DNA from: Myxococcales bacterium
GTDB lineage: Bacteria; Myxococcota; Polyangia; Fen-1088
Direction of reading: 5' to 3'
DNA: 8,912 bases
Assembly (NCBI GenBank): GCA_003159055.1
Contig: PMLH01000365.1
Span: 1-8,912 of the forward strand
Under the pieces are notes generated by a model that ran no database searches, was not told the origin of the DNA, and saw only the letters and a list, made by a program, of their open reading frames with translations. Made by a program: the position numbers and the translations under genes. The stretch's first letter is position 1. The number at the start of each line of letters is the position of its first letter. Shown one piece after another: positions 1 through 6,223 of the stretch.

Positions 1-309
1 CGCATGTTGCAGCGGGCGGGCTTCGACGTGGTGGTAGCGGCCGACGGTCGAGAGGCGATCGAAAAGTTCGCCGCGGCGAAGGATAGCATCAGCCTCGTGA
101 TCCTCGACTTGACCATGCCCCATTTCGATGGCGAGGCTTGTTACCGCGAGATGCGGCAGCTCAAGCCCGGCGTGAAGGTGATCTTGAGCTCTGGCTACAA
201 CGAGCAGGACATCGTGAATCGGTTCGCCGGCAAGGGACTGGCCGGGTTCGTGCAAAAGCCGTACACCACCGACGAGCTGCTGTCGAAGATCCGGGAGGCG
301 CTTGGCTAG
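1..309 (+). CDS. Response-regulator receiver domain, C-terminal part (probably of a hybrid histidine kinase); 5' partial
   Basis: The frame is open from base 1, so the gene starts outside the window; 102 codons are visible, ending at TAG 307-309. They cover a CheY-like receiver domain from helix 1 to helix 5. The phospho-acceptor aspartate lies in VILDLTMP (visible residue 36), the switch serine in VILSSGY, and the conserved lysine in FVQKPY. The N-terminal acidic pocket lies upstream and is not seen. The protein ends within a few residues of helix 5, with no DNA-binding output domain. Together with the SSGYNEQ...GKGLAGFVQKPY style, this matches receiver domains at the C-terminus of hybrid sensor kinases, which accept phosphate from a histidine. 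A single-domain response regulator cannot be excluded because the N-terminus is missing. The domain call is firm; the hybrid-kinase assignment is inference. Confidence 0.88.
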   Translation, partial: RMLQRAGFDVVVAADGREAIEKFAAAKDSISLVILDLTMPHFDGEACYREMRQLKPGVKVILSSGYNEQDIVNRFAGKGLAGFVQKPYTTDELLSKIREALG

Positions 310-389
310 AGCTAGACTAAATCACGGTTCATGATTCTGGAATCGGCCGATGACGGCTCGTGATTCAAGGAAAGAAGACCTGTAGATCA

Positions 390-423
390 CCCTCTCCCTT
401 CGGGAGAGGGCAGGGTGAGGGTA
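390..423 (+). repeat. REP-like palindromic unit, copy 1
   Basis: A perfect 9-bp stem, CCCTCTCCC (390-398) and GGGAGAGGG (402-410), encloses the 3-nt loop TTC. The conserved tail AGGGTGAGGGTA follows at 412-423. The same stem and tail occur inverted at 504-540. Short palindromes of this composition are, from memory, dispersed in many GC-rich proteobacterial genomes. There is no T-tract, so this is not a canonical intrinsic terminator. Confidence 0.8.
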
Positions 424-503
424 CCAGTACCTTTTGTCGAACCGTGCTGTACGCGTGGCCGCGGCAGGTGCGTCACATTGGCGTCCGGGTTGAGAGGAAA
501 TGT

Positions 504-540
504 TACCCTCACCCTCAAGCCCTCTCCCAGAGGGAGAGGG
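504..540 (-). repeat. REP-like palindromic unit, copy 2 (inverted relative to copy 1)
   Basis: The stem CCCTCTCCC (520-528) and GGGAGAGGG (532-540) has loop AGA. Read on the minus strand, the tail AGGGTGAGGGTA (complement of 504-515) follows the stem exactly as in copy 1. Stem and tail are perfectly conserved while loop and flanks differ, as expected if selection or copying acts on the hairpin itself. Confidence 0.8.
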
Positions 541-652
541 CAAATCACCAAGCTTTCTGTTCAAATAGCCAGGCCGATCGTTGTTCCGGAATCACGAACG
601 CTGATTCAGACTGAGCAACCGCATCTCTGGGGCAGGTGCCGAGTGCAGAGCA

Positions 653-669
653 GAACCCGTCCAGGGTTC
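653..669 (-). terminator. Possible weak terminator hairpin behind the E1-alpha gene
   Basis: GAACCC (653-658) and GGGTTC (664-669) form a 6-bp stem with a 5-nt loop, starting about 18 nt after the E1-alpha stop in its direction of transcription. The following minus-strand bases (TGCTCTGC) are only slightly U-rich. It may help end the operon transcript but is not a strong intrinsic terminator. Confidence 0.3.
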
Positions 670-687
670 CCATCGTGATCGCCGGCG

Positions 688-1833
688 CTACTTCAGAAGC
701 TCAGCCTTCTGTTCGGCGATGAGCCAGGTCGGCTTGGCGTAGACGTCGTCGAAAAGGGTCGATGCCGCGGGCGGCCCGGCCGCCTCTTCACTAGCGATGG
801 CGGCGCGGATCGTCTCGCTGATGCGTTTCCGGGCCGCGGCTTGTCCGTCGGCAGAAAGCACGTTGCGCGATTCCAACCAGCGGCCGAAACGCAGCATCGG
901 ATCGCGCGTCTGCCAGGTGTCTCGCTCACGTCCGTCGCGATAGTGGGTGGGATCGTCGGCGCTGGAATGGGCGCCCAGGCGGTAGGTGAGCGCTTCGATG
1001 AAGGTGGGCCCCCCCCCTGCCCGAGCCTTGTCCACGGCCTCGCGGATCGCGACCAGCATGGCCAGCACGTCATTGCCGTCGACCCGCAACGACGGCACGG
1101 CATACGCCAGCCCCTTCACTGCGAGCGTCTCCGATTGGGTTTGCACCGAGACCGGGGTCGAAATCGCCCACTGGTTGTTCTGGCACACGAACACAACCGG
1201 CGCTTGGTACACTCCGGCGAAATTCAGGCCGGCGTGAAAATCGTCCTCGCTGGTTGCGCCGTCGCCGAAAAAACAGAGGACCACGGCCTTGTCGCGGCGG
1301 ATCTTGGCTGCCATCGCGAGACCCGTCGCATGGGGAATCTGTGAAGCGACACACGACGAGGTGCTGACGTGACGAATGGCCGCCGAGCCCACGTGGCAGG
1401 GCATCTGCCGACCGCGGCCCGCGTCGTTGGCGCTACCCAAAATCTGCGCGACGTACTTCCTAACCGGCAAACCACGGTAAATGGCCGCTGCGCCTTCGCG
1501 CAAACCCTGAACGAAGTAGTCTGATTTTTCGAGGACGTGTGCTCCGGCGATGGGGGCGGCCTCTTGCCCGCGCGCCTCGAAGTAGTGGCTGATGCGTCCC
1601 TGCCGCTGGAGCGGCAGCAGATGCTCGTCGCAGAGGCGGCTCGTCAGCATGCCCTCGTAGATGCGCACCCAGTCCTCGGAGGGCAGGTTGGGAACCGCCT
1701 TGTCGTCGGCCTGGCCGTTCTCGTCGAGGATTCGCCGAAGACCGGTGGCGCGGGCGTAGTCCTCGTCCGACCACGCTTCGACGCTTTCGCAGGTCAGCTG
1801 GCCCGAACGCCGCTTGTCCGAAGGGGATGCCAT
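688..1833 (-). CDS. bkdA1: 2-oxoacid (branched-chain type) dehydrogenase E1 component, alpha subunit
   Basis: 381 residues, a normal length for a 2-oxoisovalerate dehydrogenase E1-alpha. With E1-beta it forms the thiamine-diphosphate (ThDP) enzyme that decarboxylates branched-chain 2-oxoacids and passes the acyl group to the E2 lipoyl arm. The ThDP/Mg motif runs from GDG (residues 190-192) to NN (219-220), with FAGVYQAPVVFVCQNN typical of the branched-chain family. The phosphorylation-loop region AHSSADDPTHYRD (residues 288-300) carries the catalytic-type histidine 289, and the tail LFDDVYAKP also matches the branched-chain type. The ATG (1833-1831) overlaps the E2 stop by one base (TGATG) and lacks a clear Shine-Dalgarno (SD) sequence, so translation is probably coupled. 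A run of nine G encodes Gly 273-275. It is the last gene of the operon, whereas E1-alpha is usually first. A pyruvate- or acetoin-type substrate is the main alternative; the family is certain, the substrate less so. Confidence 0.92.
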   Translation of the reverse strand: MASPSDKRRSGQLTCESVEAWSDEDYARATGLRRILDENGQADDKAVPNLPSEDWVRIYEGMLTSRLCDEHLLPLQRQGRISHYFEARGQEAAPIAGAHVLEKSDYFVQGLREGAAAIYRGLPVRKYVAQILGSANDAGRGRQMPCHVGSAAIRHVSTSSCVASQIPHATGLAMAAKIRRDKAVVLCFFGDGATSEDDFHAGLNFAGVYQAPVVFVCQNNQWAISTPVSVQTQSETLAVKGLAYAVPSLRVDGNDVLAMLVAIREAVDKARAGGGPTFIEALTYRLGAHSSADDPTHYRDGRERDTWQTRDPMLRFGRWLESRNVLSADGQAAARKRISETIRAAIASEEAAGPPAASTLFDDVYAKPTWLIAEQKAELLK

Positions 1834-3035
1834 CAGGTCTGGTCGAGGAAGATGAGTCCGGGGGTTTCGAGCGAAGCCTTCATTTCAGCCACGAAGGTCG
1901 CGGCATCGTAGCCGTCGACCAGGCGATGGTCGACCGTCATCGACAAGTTCATCATGTCGCGGATTACGATCTTGTCCTCGACCACGACCGGCCGTTTGGC
2001 GATCTTGTGGATGGCCAAGATGGCGACCTCGGGATAGTTCACGATGGGCGTCGCCACGATCCCGCCCAGCACGCCCAGGCTGGTGATGGTGAAGGTTCCG
2101 CCGCCCAGGTCGCGCGGCGAGACGCGGCCGTTCCTCGCCGCGACTGCCAAGCGATCCACCTCGCGCGCCAGATCGAGCAGCGACCGCCTGTCCGCGTGGC
2201 GAATCACCGGAACCATCAGACCCTCGGGTGTTTGCGCCGCGATTCCGATGTGGTACTCGCGCCGTTGCACGATTTCGCCGGCCGGCTCGTCGAGGGTCGC
2301 ATTGAGCTGTGGATGTTTTTTCAAGGCTTCCACCGCCGCCTTTACGAAGAAAGGCAGGTAGGTCAGCTTGATGTTGTGGCCAGTCAGGCGCGCTTCCGCC
2401 TTGTCGCGCAGCTCGACCAGCTCGGTGCAGTCAACCTCTTCGACGTAGGTGAACTGCGCGGTCTGCCGCTGGGTCAGCACCATGTGGTCGGCGATCATGC
2501 GCCTGACCCCGCGAAACGGAATGCGCACATCGCCGGGCGCCGACGGAACCGAAATACTGGGCGTCGGTTGATTGTCGAGATCGTCGTCGGACCTGGTGCC
2601 GACCTTGGTGGCGCGTACGTCTGCCACCGTGATTTGGCCGCCCGGTCCGGTGCCCCGCACGCGGCCCAAGTCGACCCCGAGCTCGCGCGCAAGCCTGCGT
2701 GTCGCCGGCGTGGCCAGCACGGCGCCACTCACTTCCGCACCTGGCGTCGGTCCCGGCGTCTTGGCCGAGCTTGATGGTTCCGGCGTTTCCGCTTCGGCCG
2801 CTGCTTCGATGACGATCAGGATCTCGCCAACCGGACAACGCTGACCCTCCTTGAACCGGCGCTCCAGTACGCGACCTGCGCGAGGCGTGGCGATCTCGAC
2901 CGTCGCCTTGTCGGTCATCACTTCGACCATGGGCTGGTCTTGGGTCAGGGAATCACCTTCCTTGACCAGCCAACGGACGATCTCGCCTTCGGCCATGCCT
3001 TCGCCAATGTCGGGCAACTTGAATTCGTACGCCAT
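1833..3035 (-). CDS. bkdB: Dihydrolipoamide acyltransferase (E2) of the 2-oxoacid dehydrogenase complex
   Basis: 400 residues with the full E2 layout. An N-terminal lipoyl domain (about 1-77) carries the attachment lysine K43 in MTDKATVE. A Pro/Ala/Ser-rich linker (about 78-105) follows. The peripheral subunit-binding domain (about 107-142) starts LATPATRRLARELG and includes GTGPGGQITVADV. The catalytic acyltransferase domain (about 165-400) has the active-site motif DHRLVDG (H370, D374). The protein moves the acyl group from E1 onto coenzyme A and forms the core of the complex. A single lipoyl domain is usual for branched-chain and Gram-positive-type pyruvate E2 proteins. The start is supported by a perfect AGGAGG four bases upstream of the ATG. 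It lies between E1-beta (7-8 nt gap) and E1-alpha (1-base overlap), an unusual middle position. Branched-chain specificity is inferred from the E1 partners; E2 sequence alone leaves pyruvate possible. Confidence 0.93.
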   Translation of the reverse strand: MAYEFKLPDIGEGMAEGEIVRWLVKEGDSLTQDQPMVEVMTDKATVEIATPRAGRVLERRFKEGQRCPVGEILIVIEAAAEAETPEPSSSAKTPGPTPGAEVSGAVLATPATRRLARELGVDLGRVRGTGPGGQITVADVRATKVGTRSDDDLDNQPTPSISVPSAPGDVRIPFRGVRRMIADHMVLTQRQTAQFTYVEEVDCTELVELRDKAEARLTGHNIKLTYLPFFVKAAVEALKKHPQLNATLDEPAGEIVQRREYHIGIAAQTPEGLMVPVIRHADRRSLLDLAREVDRLAVAARNGRVSPRDLGGGTFTITSLGVLGGIVATPIVNYPEVAILAIHKIAKRPVVVEDKIVIRDMMNLSMTVDHRLVDGYDAATFVAEMKASLETPGLIFLDQT

Positions 3036-3039
3036 GGTT

Positions 3040-3045
3040 CCTCCT
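3040..3045 (-). promoter_or_regulatory. Ribosome binding site of the E2 gene, overlapping the E1-beta stop codon
   Basis: The minus strand reads TAGGAGGAACCATG: the E1-beta stop TAG (3046-3044) shares bases with a perfect AGGAGG located 4 nt before the E2 ATG. A ribosome ending on E1-beta would sit on this site, consistent with coupled, stoichiometric synthesis. Confidence 0.8.
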
Positions 3046-4033
3046 AGCCGGCAGTGACCTTTTCGATTGCGTCGAGGATGCGGTCCTTGTCGGGCAAATA
3101 CTCGGGTTCGAGCGTGTAAGGGAAGGGGGTGTCGAAGCCGGTCACGCGCAGGATCGGCGCTTCCAGGTGAAGCAACGCACGTTCTTGGATGGTGGCGGCC
3201 AGCTCGGCGCCGAAGCCGCAGGTTCGCGGCGCCTCGTGCACGATGACCACGCGACCGGTCTTTTGTACCGACTGAATGATGGCCTCGACGTCGAAAGGAA
3301 GAAGCGTGCGCAGGTCGATGATTTCGACGTCGTAGCCCATGCTCGCGGCTTTTTCCGCGGCCTCCATCGAGGTCTGCACCGTGCCGCCCCAGGCGAGCAG
3401 GGTCACCGATCGCTCGGATCGCGTGGCGGCTCGGCGAACCACCTTGGCTTGACCGATGGGAACGGTGTAGTCACCCGCTGGCACATCGCCCTTGGCGATG
3501 CGGTAGAGGCGCTTTGGCTCCAGGAAGATCACCGGGTCTTCTCCGCGAATTGCCGACGCCAGCAAGCCTTTGGTATCTGCAGGCGTCGACGGATAGACCA
3601 CCTGCAGCCCCGGCGTGTGGATGAACACCGCCTCGGGCGATTGCGAATGGTAGTGGCCGCCGCGCACGCCGCCGCCAGCCGGCATGCGGATAACCACGGG
3701 CGCGGTGTATTCGCCGCCGGAACGATAGCGCATCTTCGCCAGCTCGTTGACGATCTGATCGAAGGCCGGGTACACGTAGTCGGCAAACTGGATTTCCGCC
3801 ACCGGGCGTAGACCATACAAAGCCATGCCGATGGCGGCGCCCACGATGCCATTTTCCGCCAGCGGCGTGTCCATGCATCGATCCGGACCGAACTCCTGTT
3901 GCAACCCGACGGTGGCGCGGAACACGCCACCAAAGTGGCCGACGTCCTCGCCCAGCACCACGACCCGACTATCGCGTTGCATCTCGACGCGCAAACAATC
4001 GTTGATGGCCTGGATGATGTTCATCTCGGGCAT
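3044..4033 (-). CDS. bkdA2: 2-oxoacid (branched-chain type) dehydrogenase E1 component, beta subunit
   Basis: 329 residues, the expected length for E1-beta, which completes the alpha2beta2 ThDP-dependent decarboxylase. The N-terminal pyrimidine-binding domain has [12 protein letters not shown] (residues 27-38) and [13 protein letters not shown] with the ThDP-activating glutamate E60. The active-site loop [13 protein letters not shown] (125-137) contains a histidine typical of branched-chain enzymes. The C-terminal transketolase domain (about 200-329) includes [12 protein letters not shown] and ends with the family signature DTPFPY...EYLPD. The ATG at 4033-4031 follows AAGGA at 8-nt spacing. 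A second in-frame ATG lies three codons in, but the first has the better ribosome site. This is the first gene of the operon, with a candidate promoter about 75-100 bp upstream. HSQSPEA and PKRLYR support 2-oxoisovalerate dehydrogenase over pyruvate dehydrogenase, though not decisively. Confidence 0.93.
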   Translation of the reverse strand: MPEMNIIQAINDCLRVEMQRDSRVVVLGEDVGHFGGVFRATVGLQQEFGPDRCMDTPLAENGIVGAAIGMALYGLRPVAEIQFADYVYPAFDQIVNELAKMRYRSGGEYTAPVVIRMPAGGGVRGGHYHSQSPEAVFIHTPGLQVVYPSTPADTKGLLASAIRGEDPVIFLEPKRLYRIAKGDVPAGDYTVPIGQAKVVRRAATRSERSVTLLAWGGTVQTSMEAAEKAASMGYDVEIIDLRTLLPFDVEAIIQSVQKTGRVVIVHEAPRTCGFGAELAATIQERALLHLEAPILRVTGFDTPFPYTLEPEYLPDKDRILDAIEKVTAG

Positions 4034-4108
4034 GGCAGGGATCCTTTGTTGCTGCTGGGCATGTCGGCGAAAGCGACGCAGTCAGGCGTCAAGTGAATCG
4101 GGCACGGG

Positions 4109-4135
4109 ATTATGCCAGGTTGGCGAAGGAATCAA
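4109..4135 (-). promoter_or_regulatory. Candidate sigma-70-type promoter of the E1-beta/E2/E1-alpha operon
   Basis: On the minus strand, TTGATT (4135-4130) is followed after 15 bp by CATAAT (4114-4109), five of six matches to the -10 consensus. Transcription would begin near 4102 and give a leader of about 70 nt before the E1-beta ATG. The spacer is shorter than the 17-bp optimum, so this is a plausible but unproven call. Confidence 0.4.
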
Positions 4136-4199
4136 GTAGGAACGCCGACCACGCGATCCCGACCGTCCGTGGCGGTGATGGATCGGACCGCCTTCGCGG

Positions 4200-4205
4200 T
4201 ATACT
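4200..4205 (+). promoter_or_regulatory. Possible -10 box upstream of the secreted-protein gene
   Basis: TATACT matches five of six consensus -10 bases, but no good -35 hexamer lies 16-18 bp upstream. A start near 4212 would give a leader of about 94 nt before the preferred GTG at 4306, with the terminator-like hairpin at 4255-4273 inside it. Confidence 0.3.
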
Positions 4206-4254
4206 GGCCGACGGACCGGTGAAACAAGAACGCCCATCGTCTGTTCTAGGAAAG

Positions 4255-4273
4255 AACCCTCCGAGGGTTTTTT
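4255..4273 (+). terminator. Intrinsic-terminator-like hairpin in the leader of the secreted-protein gene (possible attenuator)
   Basis: AACCCT (4255-4260) pairs with AGGGTT (4264-4269) around loop CCG, and the T run covers 4268-4273. This is the clearest intrinsic-terminator shape in the window. It lies about 33 bp upstream of the preferred start of the following gene, not behind any plus-strand gene, so it would stop a short leader transcript. An upstream GTTCT (4243-4247) can pair with AGAAC (4253-4257) and would compete with the terminator stem. Flanking A bases let the minus strand form a similar, weaker structure. Confidence 0.55.
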
Positions 4274-4305
4274 CGAGCTCCCGCGGTGCGTGTCGTCGTG
4301 GTCCG

Positions 4306-6210
4306 GTGTGCGCCCGTGGGCGACGGTCCTCGTGGAGGTGCCTTTTCCTGGTCGTGGGCGTGCTCGCCCTGGCGAGTCGCCCGGCTCATGCGCAGTTGGT
4401 AGCCAATCGGCTACAGAATGATTTTGGCGACCTTCTGCGTTATCTGAGTGAGGTCGCCACCCAAGTGGGAAGCGCCTCGCGTGGCCAGGTTCTTTCCTTC
4501 CTGAACCGGGTCGAGCTGTTCAACGTCGAGAACGAAATCGACCGCCTGGTCGGCGATCCGTGGCAACTGAGCGACTCGACTTCGTACAAGCTGAGCCTTG
4601 CTCCCATGCATCTGGCCTATCCAGTGTTCGATCAGCAGGTGCAGCAGATGACCCGCCTCGACGACATCCGTAGCCGTCGTATCCAGGACCTGACCGTTGA
4701 TTCCTTCGGGCTCATCACGGTCAACCTGGACATCCTGGACAGTGCGCCGACCGGCGGGCAGCTATCGAATTCGCTCCTGCACTACTTGAACGCTCGCGAG
4801 TTCCTCGACCTTGGCGTGTTCTTGTTGGCCCAGCAGCCGTTTTTCCCCCAGACCGACGAGGAATGGGCGGTGTGGAAGCATCAGCTCGCCACCCATCAAG
4901 GCATGCTGGCGTTGACGGTCGCCGGGCTGGGCGCATTGGTCGAGGCCGGAGCGGTCAGCAATTCCGGCACGCTCTCTCGCTGCCAGAACGATGCCTGTCG
5001 GCTCGGGTGGTACGGCAGCGCCACGCACATCGGCTACCACCTGCAGCCGACCCTGCGCGGAGGCCTGACCACGAACCTACCGTGGCTGGAGCTGTCGGCG
5101 GGCTTGCTCGATCAGGTTCGCGCGCCTGCGAACAGCGCATCGAACGTGTTCGAACTGGCGGTTCGCGAGAGCTGGCTCAATCGACAGATCGGTCCGTCGG
5201 GTTGGAACAGCTTTCTCGAAGCCGCCGTGCGCAGGGTGCTCACCGTCGAGAGTGGCTATCAAGGCGAAAGGTTCACCGCCCGCGGCGGGGTATTCGTGAA
5301 GCGCGAGCGTCCGTTCCGCTTGCGGTACATCGTTCTGCGTGGCTCAACCGAAGTCGAATCCGACTTGACCGGCAGCTTGCGCTACGCCGTCGGCCTGGGC
5401 ATCGACTACACCAAGACCGGCCTGACCACGGTCCTGCAATCAAGTCGAACCAATGTCATGCACGAGGGGGGGCCTGGTCCGGAGACGCGGACCGCTTTGT
5501 TCGTCGCCGGCACTGTCGAGTCGCCCGAACAGTACTATGTGGAAGCCATGCGGGTGAGCGCGCGGCTTCTGCAAGAGGAATGGACGGACTTCAGCACCAG
5601 TCAGGCCCAGCTGCGCCTGGCCGAGGCGGAAATGCGCGTGCTGGCCTCGGGAGACGTTCCCGCGTACCGCTTGGCGCCGCTGTTTGAAACCATTCGCAAC
5701 GCCAACGCCGAAAGCGAAATGCATCGCGGGCGAATGGCGACGATGGTGGGCGATTACCTCGATACTCGCCGGACCGCCTATACGCTCAAGCAATGGAAGC
5801 GGAGTGCAGACGATTTCTATGGGCCGGTCGACGGCGAGGTCTTGGAGGGCGCCGCGCGCGCGGTCCTGCAGCGCATGGGTGAGCTGGTCGCGTTCCTGCA
5901 AACTGAACAAGTCCCACTGCGAGCCTTGCACGACAGGTACTTCGCCGTTCAAGAACGAGCCTACCGACAGGGCACGGTCGCCGAATGGCATCGGTCGGAG
6001 ATGGCCGGCGAGCTTGCCGAGATCGACCGGGCTTTGCGCCAAGAATCCGAAGCCGTGAACCAGGGGCTGCGCCTCTACTACCGCTACCTCGGCGCGCTCC
6101 GCCGCATCGGCAGCCTCGATGGCCAGCTTATTCCCGCGCGCCAGCTCGAACCGCTGAGCGCGAGCCTCGTTCGCAGACTCCTGACCCTTGTCGCCCAGCC
6201 GTTGCAGTAG
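4306..6210 (+). CDS. Secreted or outer-membrane protein of unknown function, with a beta-rich middle and helical C-terminal third
   Basis: I do not recognise this family. The frame is open from GTG 4093, with another GTG at 4219. I prefer GTG 4306 (634 residues) because it directly precedes a signal peptide: arginine-rich n-region, hydrophobic LFLVVGVLALAS, cleavage after AHA at residue 29. The upstream part uses poor codons and contains a terminator-like hairpin. No candidate start has a good SD sequence. The mature protein begins with a mainly helical region (about 30-220) and a CQNDAC cysteine pair (226 and 231). Residues 234-379 alternate polar and hydrophobic residues (PTLRGGLTTNLPWLELSAG; LRYAVGLGIDYTKTGLTTV), resembling beta-barrel or beta-sheet strands. 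A charged helical, possibly coiled-coil, tail (about 404-629) follows. This suggests a periplasmic or outer-membrane location in a diderm cell. No catalytic motif was seen. The gene ends 13 bp from its convergent neighbour. Confidence 0.75.
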   Translation: MCARGRRSSWRCLFLVVGVLALASRPAHAQLVANRLQNDFGDLLRYLSEVATQVGSASRGQVLSFLNRVELFNVENEIDRLVGDPWQLSDSTSYKLSLAPMHLAYPVFDQQVQQMTRLDDIRSRRIQDLTVDSFGLITVNLDILDSAPTGGQLSNSLLHYLNAREFLDLGVFLLAQQPFFPQTDEEWAVWKHQLATHQGMLALTVAGLGALVEAGAVSNSGTLSRCQNDACRLGWYGSATHIGYHLQPTLRGGLTTNLPWLELSAGLLDQVRAPANSASNVFELAVRESWLNRQIGPSGWNSFLEAAVRRVLTVESGYQGERFTARGGVFVKRERPFRLRYIVLRGSTEVESDLTGSLRYAVGLGIDYTKTGLTTVLQSSRTNVMHEGGPGPETRTALFVAGTVESPEQYYVEAMRVSARLLQEEWTDFSTSQAQLRLAEAEMRVLASGDVPAYRLAPLFETIRNANAESEMHRGRMATMVGDYLDTRRTAYTLKQWKRSADDFYGPVDGEVLEGAARAVLQRMGELVAFLQTEQVPLRALHDRYFAVQERAYRQGTVAEWHRSEMAGELAEIDRALRQESEAVNQGLRLYYRYLGALRRIGSLDGQLIPARQLEPLSASLVRRLLTLVAQPLQ

Positions 6211-6223
6211 TCGAGCGAGGATC

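Larger units (their letters stand above)
315..611. repeat. Imperfect inverted-repeat (foldback, MITE/BIME-like) element filling the convergent gap
   Basis: The left arm 315-342 matches the reverse complement of 584-611 at 22 of 28 positions. A shared GGCC follows at 345-348 and 572-575, after a 6-nt length difference. Inside lie two hairpin units in opposite orientation, 390-423 and 504-540, each with a 9-bp CCCTCTCCC/GGGAGAGGG stem and a 12-bp tail AGGGTGAGGGTA. About 80 bp between the units is unpaired. No transposase or convincing coding frame is present. The element begins 5 bp after the receiver-gene stop and lies between convergent genes, a common place for REP/BIME-type repeats. RNA from either strand could fold into a long branched hairpin and might act as a bidirectional transcription barrier. 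The symmetry is seen directly; mobility and function are inferred. Confidence 0.75.

Noticed and set aside
390..540. CRISPR-like pair of repeats
   Set aside because: There are only two copies, they are inverted relative to each other, and no spacer periodicity exists.
322..678. Several 80-87-codon frames on both strands across the convergent gap
   Set aside because: They are created by the inverted repeat and GC-rich hairpins and have no domain or ribosome site.
1827..2774. 315-codon plus-strand frame opposite the E2 gene, and similar long frames opposite the other operon genes
   Set aside because: These are shadows of high-GC coding sequence; the minus-strand frames carry complete, unmistakable E1 and E2 motifs.
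4178..4222. 14-codon ATG frame as a leader peptide for the attenuator
   Set aside because: It overlaps the proposed -10 box and would start upstream of the predicted transcript; it has no run of regulatory codons.
4093..4305. N-terminal extension of the secreted protein from GTG 4093 or GTG 4219
   Set aside because: It would put a long arginine-rich tail before the signal peptide, uses codons unlike the rest of the gene and spans a terminator-like hairpin. No start has a clear SD, so the choice of 4306 remains tentative.
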